Source: Bacillota bacterium
Lineage (GTDB): Bacteria; Bacillota; Clostridia; Christensenellales; CAG-138
Assembly (NCBI GenBank): GCA_023435025.1
Contig: JAEYSE010000022.1
Coordinates: 52,086-116,085, forward strand
Direction: 5' to 3'
Length of the DNA: 64,000 bases
Below the pieces are notes generated by a model. The model searched no databases. It was not told the DNA's origin and saw only the letters and a program-made list of their open reading frames with translations. Of this stretch, positions 25,424 to 32,844 are shown piece after piece; the stretch's first letter is position 1, and the number at the start of each line of letters is the position of its first letter. Position numbers and translations under genes: made by a program.

Positions 25424-26044
25424 TTATCCACGCGCGGCCTCGTAGAGCTTATTCACCGCCGCCCAGTCCACAACGTTCCAGAATGCCTTTACATAATCAG
25501 CGCGCAGGTTCTTGTATTTGAGATAATACGCGTGCTCCCATACGTCAATGCCGAGGATGGGTATGAGGCCCTTGCCTTCCATCAGCGGATTGTCCTGATT
25601 GGGAGAGGAACTTACCATAAGCTTTCCGGACGCGTCCGTGCTTACCCACGCCCAACCCGACCCAAAGCGGCCTATCGCCGCCGCAGTCGCCTTTTCCTTC
25701 AAGGCATCGAGGCTGGCAAAATCGGCGTTGATCTGCTTGAGGAGTGCGCCGCCGGGGTCTCCGCCACCATTGGGAGAAAGCGTGTCAAAATAAAGGTTGT
25801 GGTTATAAAAACCGCCGCCGTTGTTTCGGATGGCGGTGCGCAGGGCCTCGTCCGCAACGGAAGAAAGGTCCGTCAAAAGCGCCTCAATTCGTTTGCCCGC
25901 AAGCGCGGGGTCTTTTTCCAAAGCCGCGTTGAGGTTGTTTGTATACGCGGCATGGTGCTTGGTATAGTGCGTAATCATGGTCAGTTCGTCAATATAAGGT
26001 TCGAGCGCTTTGAAATCATATTTCAATGGTATTTGCTTTAACAT
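25424..26044 (-). CDS. Fe/Mn superoxide dismutase
   Basis: The 206-residue protein is a complete Fe/Mn-type superoxide dismutase. Metal ligands are present in order: His in MITHYTKHHAAY (about 26), His in GGGFYNHNLYF (about 81), and Asp and His in ILGIDVWEHAYYLKYKN (about 168 and 172). It converts superoxide to hydrogen peroxide and oxygen. In an anaerobe it acts with the flavodiiron protein encoded just upstream, which reduces oxygen. AAGGAG lies eight bases before the ATG. The residues that separate Mn from Fe forms cannot be judged safely by eye. Confidence 0.93.
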   Translation of the reverse strand: MLKQIPLKYDFKALEPYIDELTMITHYTKHHAAYTNNLNAALEKDPALAGKRIEALLTDLSSVADEALRTAIRNNGGGFYNHNLYFDTLSPNGGGDPGGALLKQINADFASLDALKEKATAAAIGRFGSGWAWVSTDASGKLMVSSSPNQDNPLMEGKGLIPILGIDVWEHAYYLKYKNLRADYVKAFWNVVDWAAVNKLYEAARG

Positions 26045-26105
26045 AATTGTATCTCCTTTTGGTATCGTTTGTTATCTCCACGCCGGCTTGCGGCGAAATG
26101 CGCGT

Positions 26106-27305
26106 TTATGGAGCCAATACGGAAGCCGCGATGGTATCCGCGAGCGCGTCGAGTTCTGACTCGGATTTTAATGAGGAACGAATATCCATCGTACCCAAAA
26201 TCGTAATGTCATTCAGGGCTTTGAGCCGTTCCTCCATGATCTTGAGCGCGGCGCTGGCCCAGGAATGATTGCCTATAATTGCGGCGGCCCTGTTCTGCAC
26301 ATTGAGCGTGGAAAGCTCGTGCAGCACGGTATCCATCCCATAGTAAAGCGACATATTATAGGTCGGCGAACCAATCACAAAATGGCTGTACTTAAACACG
26401 TCCGCGATGATGTAGGAAGCGTGGGTGTTGCTCACGTCATACATGCGCATATCCGCTATCCCCCGCTCGCCCAGCTTGTTTGCGAGCGCCAACATCGCGT
26501 TTTCCGTGTTGCCGTACATGGACGCATAAAAGAGCACCACACCCCTTAGTTCCGGGATGTACCGGCTCCACCTGTCGTACTTCTCCAGCAGGTACCAGAG
26601 ATTTTCCCGCCATACCGGCCCATGCAACGGGCAAATGGCACGAATGGGAACGCTTTTCAATTTGTTGAGCACCGCCTGCACCTGTGCGCCAAAACGCCCT
26701 ACGATATTTGCGTAGTAGCGGCGGGCCTCATCTAAAAACAAATTCTCTATGTCCATTTCGTCCGCAAACAGATTGCCGGAGAGTGCGCCGAACGAGCCGA
26801 ACGCGTCTGCGGAAAAGAGCACCTGCCCCGTTACCTCATATGTCATCATCACTTCCGGCCAGTGCACCATGGGCGCCATGTAGAAGCGGAGCGTCGTCCT
26901 GCCGAGGGAAAGCTCCTGCCCTTCCTGCACTTCCAGCTGATTGCCTGTAATGTCCATATTGTAATACTGGCTGAAAAGCTGGAACGTCTTTTTGTTGCCC
27001 ACAACCTTTACGTTGGGGTAACGTCGTACAAGCTCCTCAATGTTCGCGCAATGATCCGGCTCCATATGGTTGATTACTAGGTAATCAAGCGTTCTGCCGT
27101 TCAATACATACGCTACGTTCTCCAGATACTGTGCGCTGACGGACGAATCCACCGTATCCAGTATCGCGGTTTTCTCATCCAGTACCAAGTACGAGTTATA
27201 GGCTACGCCGTTCTGGAGCGGAAACATGTTTTCAAACCGTGCAATCCGCCTGTCGTTCGCCCCAATCCAATAAACCTGTTCCGTAACCTTCCGTACGCTA
27301 TGCAT
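26106..27305 (-). CDS. A-type flavodiiron protein (FprA family)
   Basis: The 399-residue protein has the two-domain form of flavodiiron oxygen or NO reductases. The N-terminal metallo-beta-lactamase-like domain carries the diiron motif HMEPDH (His80, Glu82, Asp84, His85) and further ligands in MVHWPEVMMTY, FSADAFGSFG and CPLHGPVW. The C-terminal flavodoxin domain begins at about residue 255 with YASMYGNTENAM. It reduces oxygen to water or NO to nitrous oxide in the cytosol. AGGAGG lies eight bases before the ATG. The neighbouring sod gene on the same strand makes this an oxidative-stress pair. Confidence 0.93.
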   Translation of the reverse strand: MHSVRKVTEQVYWIGANDRRIARFENMFPLQNGVAYNSYLVLDEKTAILDTVDSSVSAQYLENVAYVLNGRTLDYLVINHMEPDHCANIEELVRRYPNVKVVGNKKTFQLFSQYYNMDITGNQLEVQEGQELSLGRTTLRFYMAPMVHWPEVMMTYEVTGQVLFSADAFGSFGALSGNLFADEMDIENLFLDEARRYYANIVGRFGAQVQAVLNKLKSVPIRAICPLHGPVWRENLWYLLEKYDRWSRYIPELRGVVLFYASMYGNTENAMLALANKLGERGIADMRMYDVSNTHASYIIADVFKYSHFVIGSPTYNMSLYYGMDTVLHELSTLNVQNRAAAIIGNHSWASAALKIMEERLKALNDITILGTMDIRSSLKSESELDALADTIAASVLAP

Positions 27306-27442
27306 GTCGCTATCCTCCTACCTTATTGATAACCAACCTTTTTGATATGCATTCAAGCTATCACAAATATTTCTGATATACAAGCAGGGGAATAGCGCTT
27401 GTTCTTTTTATACCGGTGTGGTTCTGTGCTTATGGCATGAAA

Positions 27443-27464
27443 AACGCCGCGGTTTCGCGGCGTT
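27443..27464 (-). terminator. Terminator of the epimerase transcript
   Basis: AACGCCGCG and CGCGGCGTT pair perfectly around GTTT. On the minus strand the stem is followed by a T run (GTTTTTCATG). It lies beyond the repeat that follows the epimerase gene. Confidence 0.75.
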
Positions 27465-27483
27465 ATCTTGAAGTTTTATTATT

Positions 27484-27582
27484 ACAGGAAACCACCCCTA
27501 CGGTGCGGGCGGTTATCCCCGCAAAGAAAGCCTTGTGCTGCGAGGCCATCGGCGCCATCGCTCGTATCATTGGCGGCGGTTA
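27484..27582 (-). repeat. Structured intergenic repeat, copy 3 (diverged)
   Basis: Read on the minus strand this carries aggcttttaaccgccgcc, aaggctttctttgc and cgtaggggtggtttcctgt, in the same order as the copies at 18426 and 30759. The hairpin is weaker, with GGATAACC/GGTTTCC and an inner CACC/GGTG stem. It lies just downstream of the epimerase gene in the gene's own orientation, as do the other copies. Confidence 0.55.
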
Positions 27583-27623
27583 AAAGCCTGCGCAGTCTAC
27601 GGCCCGAGCCCAAAGGGTTTTTC

Positions 27624-28652
27624 TTACTGCATCAGCGGTCTGCGGCGTTTAGACTGTTTAAGCCACTGCACAATATCAACAAGCGTTTCCTTCAGCGGCC
27701 GCGTGCTGTACCCAAGCTCTCGCGTCGCCTTTTCATGGGAATAGGCCGCGTTCTGGGTTATGGTAAAAAGAGAATACCGTGTAAATATCGGCGTTTTGCG
27801 GAAAAGTTTATAATAGCATTCCATAAAAGGAACAATGGCCTTTGCTGCCCACATCGGCAAATAGAGCTTAAGCCGTTTCTTCCCCGCTACCTCCGAAAGC
27901 GTATCGAACAGCTCACGAAGGTCAATAAAGCGGTTGGAGAGGATATAACATTCGCCGCTTTTGCCCTTTTCCGCTGCAAGCGCAATGCCATGCGCCACGT
28001 CGCGAACGTCCACAAAATCAAACCCGCCGCGTATGGCGGCAGGCAGCCGCCCCTGTACAAAGCTTTTGATCAGGTACGCCATGTTGCCGGTGGGCAATCC
28101 TTTTGGGCCGATGATGCCCGCCGGATGAACGGCCACAGCGTCCAGGCCTTCTTTTGCCGCTGCCAGCACAATATTTGTGGCGGCCGCCTTGGTCTTCGCG
28201 TAGTACCCGGTGACGGCATCGGGATCGAACGAGGAGATCTCCTTCATATCCTGGCCAAACGGCAGCAGCGGGATGGCGTGGACTGAGCTTACATAGATAA
28301 GCCGCCTTGCATGGTGCGTTACGCACGCATCCACAACATTGGCGGTGCCATTCACGTTGACGTCATACACCCTTTGGTCAGCATGCTCAGAAATGGAAAC
28401 AATCCCCGCGCAGTGAATAACGATAAACTGAGAGGGCTCGGCGCTTTCAAAGAGCCGGTCCAGCGTTTCCCGTTCGCAGACGTTGCCCGCATATTGCGTA
28501 AGGAGTTCTTTATTGTGCTCCGCAAAGGGCAGGCAGCTTTCCCCGGGCAACATGAACGCGCGTACCTCTTTGCCTTGGTTTAAAAGCTCCTGTACCACAT
28601 GGCCGCCCAGGTGACCCGCAGCCCCCGTTACGATAAAAATCAACTTTTCCAT
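27624..28652 (-). CDS. NAD-dependent epimerase/dehydratase (extended SDR)
   Basis: The 342-residue protein has an N-terminal Rossmann fold with TGAAGHLG at residues 9-16. The active-site motif is YYAKTK near residue 150, and SSVHAIPL supplies the SDR Ser. The C-terminal part (FVDVRDVAHGIALAAEKGKSGECYILS) resembles dihydroflavonol-reductase and 3-beta-hydroxysteroid-like extended SDRs. It would use NAD(P) on a sugar nucleotide, hydroxyketone or related substrate. It is transcribed divergently from a TetR gene, which may control it. Confidence 0.87.
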   Translation of the reverse strand: MEKLIFIVTGAAGHLGGHVVQELLNQGKEVRAFMLPGESCLPFAEHNKELLTQYAGNVCERETLDRLFESAEPSQFIVIHCAGIVSISEHADQRVYDVNVNGTANVVDACVTHHARRLIYVSSVHAIPLLPFGQDMKEISSFDPDAVTGYYAKTKAAATNIVLAAAKEGLDAVAVHPAGIIGPKGLPTGNMAYLIKSFVQGRLPAAIRGGFDFVDVRDVAHGIALAAEKGKSGECYILSNRFIDLRELFDTLSEVAGKKRLKLYLPMWAAKAIVPFMECYYKLFRKTPIFTRYSLFTITQNAAYSHEKATRELGYSTRPLKETLVDIVQWLKQSKRRRPLMQ

Positions 28653-28712
28653 TGTTACACGCCTTTCCGTCGCCTTAGTCTCGCAGTCTTTACGTTATGA
28701 TATCGAACATCG

Positions 28713-28765
28713 TGTTGATTAACGCTCATACTTATATTATGATATAATGTGTCGTATAATCAACA
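28713..28765. promoter_or_regulatory. Divergent promoter region with inverted TGTTGATT sites
   Basis: TGTTGATT (28713-28720) and AATCAACA (28758-28765) are inverted copies flanking a very AT-rich stretch with two TATAAT-like hexamers. The site lies between the epimerase gene and the divergent tetR gene. It is a candidate operator for the regulator at 28871, on position alone. Confidence 0.3.
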
Positions 28766-28870
28766 GACAGCTCGTTATCGTTTGCACGTTAATGGTCATA
28801 TTGTCACGTTTGTGTCTGTTAGCCAGGTGGCGGAAAATCAAACTTATTGTGAACGGGGAAGTCGAGGCAG

Positions 28871-29446
28871 ATGAAGCAGGAAAAGACCGACCGCAGAGTC
28901 AAATATACAAAAATGGTGCTCAGGCAGAGCCTCTTGGAACTGCTGCGGGAGCAGCCAATTTCCAAGCTGACGGTAACGGACATATGCGCCCGCGCGGACG
29001 TCAACCGCAATACGTTCTACTCGCATTATGAAAGCCCGTTTGACTTGCTGATGCAGATTGAGGATGAACTGTATGAGGAGATCATGCACTCGGTGGAGCG
29101 CTCTCTGTCCGCGCGCACGGTGGGCACCTTCCTGCTTGAAGTCTGCCAATCCATTGAAGCAAACGGCGACCTATGCAGGATTTTAATGTCCGAACACGGG
29201 GACAAGGAGTTCTTAAAGCGCATCATGCAGGTAGCTCACGACTGGAGCATTGCGGAATGGAGCGCACAGCCAAACGCTTTGGATAGGGAAGGCATGGAGC
29301 TTCTTTATGCATTTGCGGCAAATGGCAGCATTGCCGTGATTGAAGGATGGATCAAGACTGGTATGCAAAAAAGCCCACAAGAGATCGCCACGCTGATTGA
29401 AAAAGTGACGCGCGGCGGTCAGGCTGCATTTTTTAAATTTAGCTGA
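28871..29446 (+). CDS. TetR family transcriptional regulator
   Basis: The 191-residue protein has a TetR helix-turn-helix (QPISKLTVTDICARADVNRNTFYSHYESPFDLL, residues 28-60) followed by a helical C-terminal domain. It is divergent from the SDR epimerase and precedes a flavin reductase-like gene by about 85 nt. It probably represses one or both. The effector is unknown. AAGTCGAGGCAG precedes the ATG. Confidence 0.88.
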   Translation: MKQEKTDRRVKYTKMVLRQSLLELLREQPISKLTVTDICARADVNRNTFYSHYESPFDLLMQIEDELYEEIMHSVERSLSARTVGTFLLEVCQSIEANGDLCRILMSEHGDKEFLKRIMQVAHDWSIAEWSAQPNALDREGMELLYAFAANGSIAVIEGWIKTGMQKSPQEIATLIEKVTRGGQAAFFKFS

Positions 29447-29531
29447 TATTCTTCAGTGCCGCCTATGTGGCTCCAAGTTTAATCCAAAGAACATTTGTAT
29501 ATCGTGAAAAAAGCAAACAGGAGGTAACACC

Positions 29532-30155
29532 ATGAAAGTCCTGCTCATCAACGGCAGCCCGCACAAGGAAGGATGTACGTATACGGCGCTAAACGAGATC
29601 GCGAACGAACTGAACCGGCTCGAGGTAGAAACCGAGCTTTTCCATATCGGCACGCAACCCGTCAGCGGCTGTACCGCCTGTGGCTATTGCAAAAAGACGC
29701 AGGCCCGCAGGTGCGTGTACCAGGATACCGTAAACGAGGCGATCACGAAAATGGAGCTTTCGGATGCCATGATAGTCGGCTCCCCCGTCCACTACGCCAG
29801 CGCGTGTGGGTCGGTCATTTCCTTTTTAGACCGCATGTTTTACGCGAGCGGAGGCTTTGCCTATAAACCGGGTGCTGCCATCGTCACCTGCCGCCGCGGC
29901 GGCGCTACGGCAGCGTTTGACCAGCTCAACAAGTACTTCTGCATTTCCGGTATGCCGGTTGTATCCTCGCAATACTGGAACATGGCACACGGCAATACGC
30001 CCGAGGAAGTAAAGCAGGATCTTGAAGGTCTTCAGACCATGCGCACGCTTGCAAGGAACCTCAACTGGCTGCTTCAAAGCATCGCGGCAGGCAGGAAAAA
30101 CGGCATACCCCTGCCCGAGGTGGAGCCGCGGCTTAGAACAAACTTTATCCGGTAA
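29532..30155 (+). CDS. NADPH-dependent FMN reductase-like iron-sulfur flavoprotein
   Basis: The 207-residue protein has the FMN-reductase start MKVLLINGSPHKEGCTYTALNEI. A Cys cluster GCTACGYCKK with a later Cys (RRCVYQD) is typical of iron-sulfur flavoproteins of anaerobes. The flavin loop GSPVHYASACGSVISFLDR is also present. It would transfer electrons to a flavin or quinone-like acceptor in the cytosol. AGGAGG lies before the ATG. The GNAT gene starts four bases after its stop, so the two are cotranscribed. Confidence 0.87.
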   Translation: MKVLLINGSPHKEGCTYTALNEIANELNRLEVETELFHIGTQPVSGCTACGYCKKTQARRCVYQDTVNEAITKMELSDAMIVGSPVHYASACGSVISFLDRMFYASGGFAYKPGAAIVTCRRGGATAAFDQLNKYFCISGMPVVSSQYWNMAHGNTPEEVKQDLEGLQTMRTLARNLNWLLQSIAAGRKNGIPLPEVEPRLRTNFIR

Positions 30156-30159
30156 ACAT

Positions 30160-30678
30160 ATGGAATGGATTCTTGAATCGGAACGCCTGAGATTCCGGCG
30201 CATAGAACCGGCTGATTTTTTGAGCCTGTGCGAGTTATTGCAGGATAAAGAAGTGATGTACGCCTGGGAGCATGCCTTTTTAGAGGAAGATGTCCTGAAT
30301 TGGATGGAACGGACGTTTGCCCGCTATCAAGTGGACGGTTTTGGCCACTTTGCCGCCATTGAAAAGGGTACCGGCGCGTTTTTAGGCGTAATCGGCCCCA
30401 TCATAGAGGTGGTGGAGGACGTATCCTATACCGGGCTTGGCTATATCCTGAAAAAGGAATACTGGGGCAAAGGTTATGCCACGGAGGGCGCAAAGGCCTG
30501 CATGGAATATGCGTTTACGGTGCTTGGCGCAGAAATGGTCATAGCGGAAATCCGCCCGGAAAACCTCTCTTCCCGCAAAGTGGCAGAACGCCTGGGCATG
30601 CGGATGGAGCGGGAATTTGTGAAGCACTACCGCGGCAAGGATATGCCGCATTTGATCTATAGCAAAACGAAAGAATAG
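30160..30678 (+). CDS. GNAT acetyltransferase (RimJ/RimL-like)
   Basis: The 172-residue protein shows the acetyl-CoA loop region LGYILKKEYWGKGYATEGAKACMEYAFTVLGAEMV and the helix NLSSRKVAERLGM, which mark the RimJ/RimL-like GNAT group. It would acetylate an amine on a protein N-terminus, drug or metabolite. The ATG at 30160 lies four bases after the stop of the flavin reductase-like gene, so translation is probably coupled. A longer upstream frame exists but would overlap that gene widely. Confidence 0.87.
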   Translation: MEWILESERLRFRRIEPADFLSLCELLQDKEVMYAWEHAFLEEDVLNWMERTFARYQVDGFGHFAAIEKGTGAFLGVIGPIIEVVEDVSYTGLGYILKKEYWGKGYATEGAKACMEYAFTVLGAEMVIAEIRPENLSSRKVAERLGMRMEREFVKHYRGKDMPHLIYSKTKE

Positions 30679-30679
30679 C

Positions 30680-30704
30680 GAAGGGCCGCAATATGCGGCC
30701 CTTC
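30680..30704 (+). terminator. Hairpin after the acetyltransferase gene
   Basis: GAAGGGCCGCA and TGCGGCCCTTC pair perfectly around ATA, two bases after the stop codon. No long T run follows. Confidence 0.6.
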
Positions 30705-30758
30705 AATCTGTCAAAAGGCTCATTGGAGGGCTGGGGGCCGCAGCCCCGAAGGCTTCCA

Positions 30759-30889
30759 ACCGCCGCCAGCGACATATGCGGCGGCGGCGGAAAGCCTTAC
30801 AACGCAAGGCCTCCTTGCAGGAACAGCCGCCGTGCCGTAGGCACAGGTTGTTCCTGTAATTCTCGAAAAAGTGCTGCAGCATTTTTCGA
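30759..30889 (+). repeat. Structured intergenic repeat, copy 2
   Basis: This shares blocks with the copy at 18426-18555. The main hairpin is CAGGAACAGCC/GGTTGTTCCTG (30818-30828 with 30846-30856, one G-U pair). Its inner stem is GTGCC-GTA-GGCAC, where the other copy has GCGCC-CTA-GGCGC, a compensatory change. A terminal hairpin TCGAAAAA/TTTTTCGA with an inner TGCTGCAGCA palindrome ends the element, five bases before the stop codon of the converging SulP gene. Confidence 0.7.
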
Positions 30890-30893
30890 TGTT

Positions 30894-32525
30894 TTATGCG
30901 GCAAGTTTTTCGAGCGCCTGGTCCGTGCTCCAATAGAAATGATCCTCGCCGATCTGGCCAATCAGCTCCAGCTTCTCAAACATCGCCTTTACGGGGGGCT
31001 GCAGGCTCGCAAAGTAAACCTCAGTGTTGCCCTGCGTAAGCCGCTGGCAGATTTCCTGCAGTGCCTGTACGCCGGAAAGGTCGGCAAGCGGCACCCCACG
31101 CAGCGAGAATATGATCTGCTCCTTGCCGGAAAGCGCTTCGAGCGCATCCTCCAAACGGCGCACAGAGCCAAAGTATAATGGTCCCGTGATATACACCACG
31201 CCCGTGCGGGAGAGCTTTTCGGTAAACGCAGCCTGCTTGGGCAGCTTGGCCGGTATGACGTCGCTTACGGTCACCTGCATGTTGGAGACCTTGATCACGA
31301 ACGTCATTACCGAGAACAGCACGCCGATGACAATGGCAACGGTCAAATCGAATACCACCGTGCAGGCCATGGTGATAAAGAATTGAAGTATGGCGCTTGT
31401 AATGCGCCTTTTGAATATCTCTTTTATGGCGTGCCACTCGTTCATGCGCCAGGCCGTCATAATCAGCACCCCGGCCAGAGCACACAGCGGGATTGCGGAC
31501 ATGACTCCGGCAAGCGCAAACATGGAAAGCAGCAGGACTCCTGAATGGATGATGCTGGTCAGCCGTGTCTGCCCGCCCGCCTTAATGGCGACGCTGGTAC
31601 GTGCGATTGCCGCCGTGGCCGGCACCCCGCCAAAGAACGGCAGCACAATGTTGCCTATTCCCTGGGCGATCAGCTCCTGGGAAGCATTTAGCTTTTCGTT
31701 TTTCATGCGCCCTGCGCTCGCGCCGCAGAGTAAGCTCTCAATCATCCCCAACGCGGCGATGCTGAATGCGGGCATCAGAAGGCCCCTGATTTCTTTGAAC
31801 TGTATACCGGAAAACGTGAGCCTTTCTCCCAGCAGCAGCGTTTGGGGAATTTCTCCTACGCTTGTAACAGGAAGGCGGAATATGATGTTCGCCGCAGTTG
31901 CCAGTATGATGGCAACGAGCGAGGCGGGGCAAACTTTGGCCCATTTTTTGGGGTAAAACGACATGAGAAGTATCACGGCGGTTCCCATGATGAGTGCTGC
32001 CGGATTGAATGTTTGCGGTAAAGTAAAGTAGCTGATGACGCGCTCTATGGTCTCCTCCCCAACAGAAGCAAGGCCGGTCAGGTTGTTGATCTGCCCGAGC
32101 GCGATGATAATGGCAATGCCGGAGGTAAAACCGGTGATGACGGGCAAAGGAATAAAAGAAACGATATCCCCCAGCTTGAACACGCCCGCAAGTATCAGCA
32201 TGACGCCAGACAACAGGCACGCTAAAAACACGCCGTTTAGCCCATGCTGCGCCACAAGGGATACCAATATCGCTGTCATGGCCCCGGTCGGCCCAGAAAT
32301 CTGATATGAAGCGCCGGATAATGAGCCGATGACCAGACCGGCCAGTATGGCGGTTACAAGCCCAGCGGCTGCGGAAGCACCGCTGCTGACCCCAAAAGCC
32401 AAAGCGAGGGGCAATGCGACCGCCGCAACAGTCACCCCCGCCAGTACATCTTTCCCCAACGTCTTCGCGTTATAGCAGGAAAACTCCCTTTTGAGCATCC
32501 CGGTAAACCCTTTTAGCAGCCGCAC
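30894..32525 (-). CDS. SulP family anion transporter with STAS domain
   Basis: The 543-residue protein has the SulP membrane domain of about 12 helices with ALPLALAFGVSSGASAAAGLVTAILAGLV and the motif GASYQISGPTGAMTAILVSLV. A C-terminal STAS domain (VVYITGPLYFGSVRRLEDAL, then IIFSLRGVPLADLSGVQALQEI) follows from about residue 435. It would import sulfate, bicarbonate or a similar anion. The start is a GTG at 32525, with GGGAGG 11 bases upstream. A promoter lies about 70 nt upstream, and the gene is monocistronic. Confidence 0.92.
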   Translation of the reverse strand: MRLLKGFTGMLKREFSCYNAKTLGKDVLAGVTVAAVALPLALAFGVSSGASAAAGLVTAILAGLVIGSLSGASYQISGPTGAMTAILVSLVAQHGLNGVFLACLLSGVMLILAGVFKLGDIVSFIPLPVITGFTSGIAIIIALGQINNLTGLASVGEETIERVISYFTLPQTFNPAALIMGTAVILLMSFYPKKWAKVCPASLVAIILATAANIIFRLPVTSVGEIPQTLLLGERLTFSGIQFKEIRGLLMPAFSIAALGMIESLLCGASAGRMKNEKLNASQELIAQGIGNIVLPFFGGVPATAAIARTSVAIKAGGQTRLTSIIHSGVLLLSMFALAGVMSAIPLCALAGVLIMTAWRMNEWHAIKEIFKRRITSAILQFFITMACTVVFDLTVAIVIGVLFSVMTFVIKVSNMQVTVSDVIPAKLPKQAAFTEKLSRTGVVYITGPLYFGSVRRLEDALEALSGKEQIIFSLRGVPLADLSGVQALQEICQRLTQGNTEVYFASLQPPVKAMFEKLELIGQIGEDHFYWSTDQALEKLAA

Positions 32526-32589
32526 GGCAAAACGTTCCTCCCGTTTCCTGTAAAAATCGACATATTACTGGTTAACACACACTTTCGCC

Positions 32590-32617
32590 ATTATAGCACA
32601 CGGAATATTGACGTCAA
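32590..32617 (-). promoter_or_regulatory. Promoter of the SulP gene
   Basis: On the minus strand TTGACG and TATAAT are separated by 16 nt. The -35 element lies in a TGACGTCA palindrome, and a second ACGTCA stands close by at about 32624-32629. This suggests a possible regulatory site. Confidence 0.6.
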
Positions 32618-32749
32618 TATATACGTCAGCCGGTTTTACGTGTTTCACGACCTCCTGGTTGAAGACACCCGCAAGGAACCGCTGTGAACGTCATTACTAC
32701 AAAAATCCGCCGATAAAGTCAGCAGGGCTTTTGAGGCCTATTACCGTGT

Positions 32750-32778
32750 TTGCACGCCGCTTTTGAATGCGGTATAAT
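32750..32778 (+). promoter_or_regulatory. Promoter of the ftsK-rimO-pgsA run
   Basis: TTGCAC and TATAAT are exactly 17 nt apart, about 67 nt upstream of the ftsK start. The rest of the 319-bp gap between sulP and ftsK holds only this promoter and the divergent sulP promoter. Confidence 0.65.
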
Positions 32779-32844
32779 AAGTTGAGTTTTTATGCGCGGC
32801 ATCACCGCGAAACATAGCGGTTCAATACATATGGAGGTGCGGCT

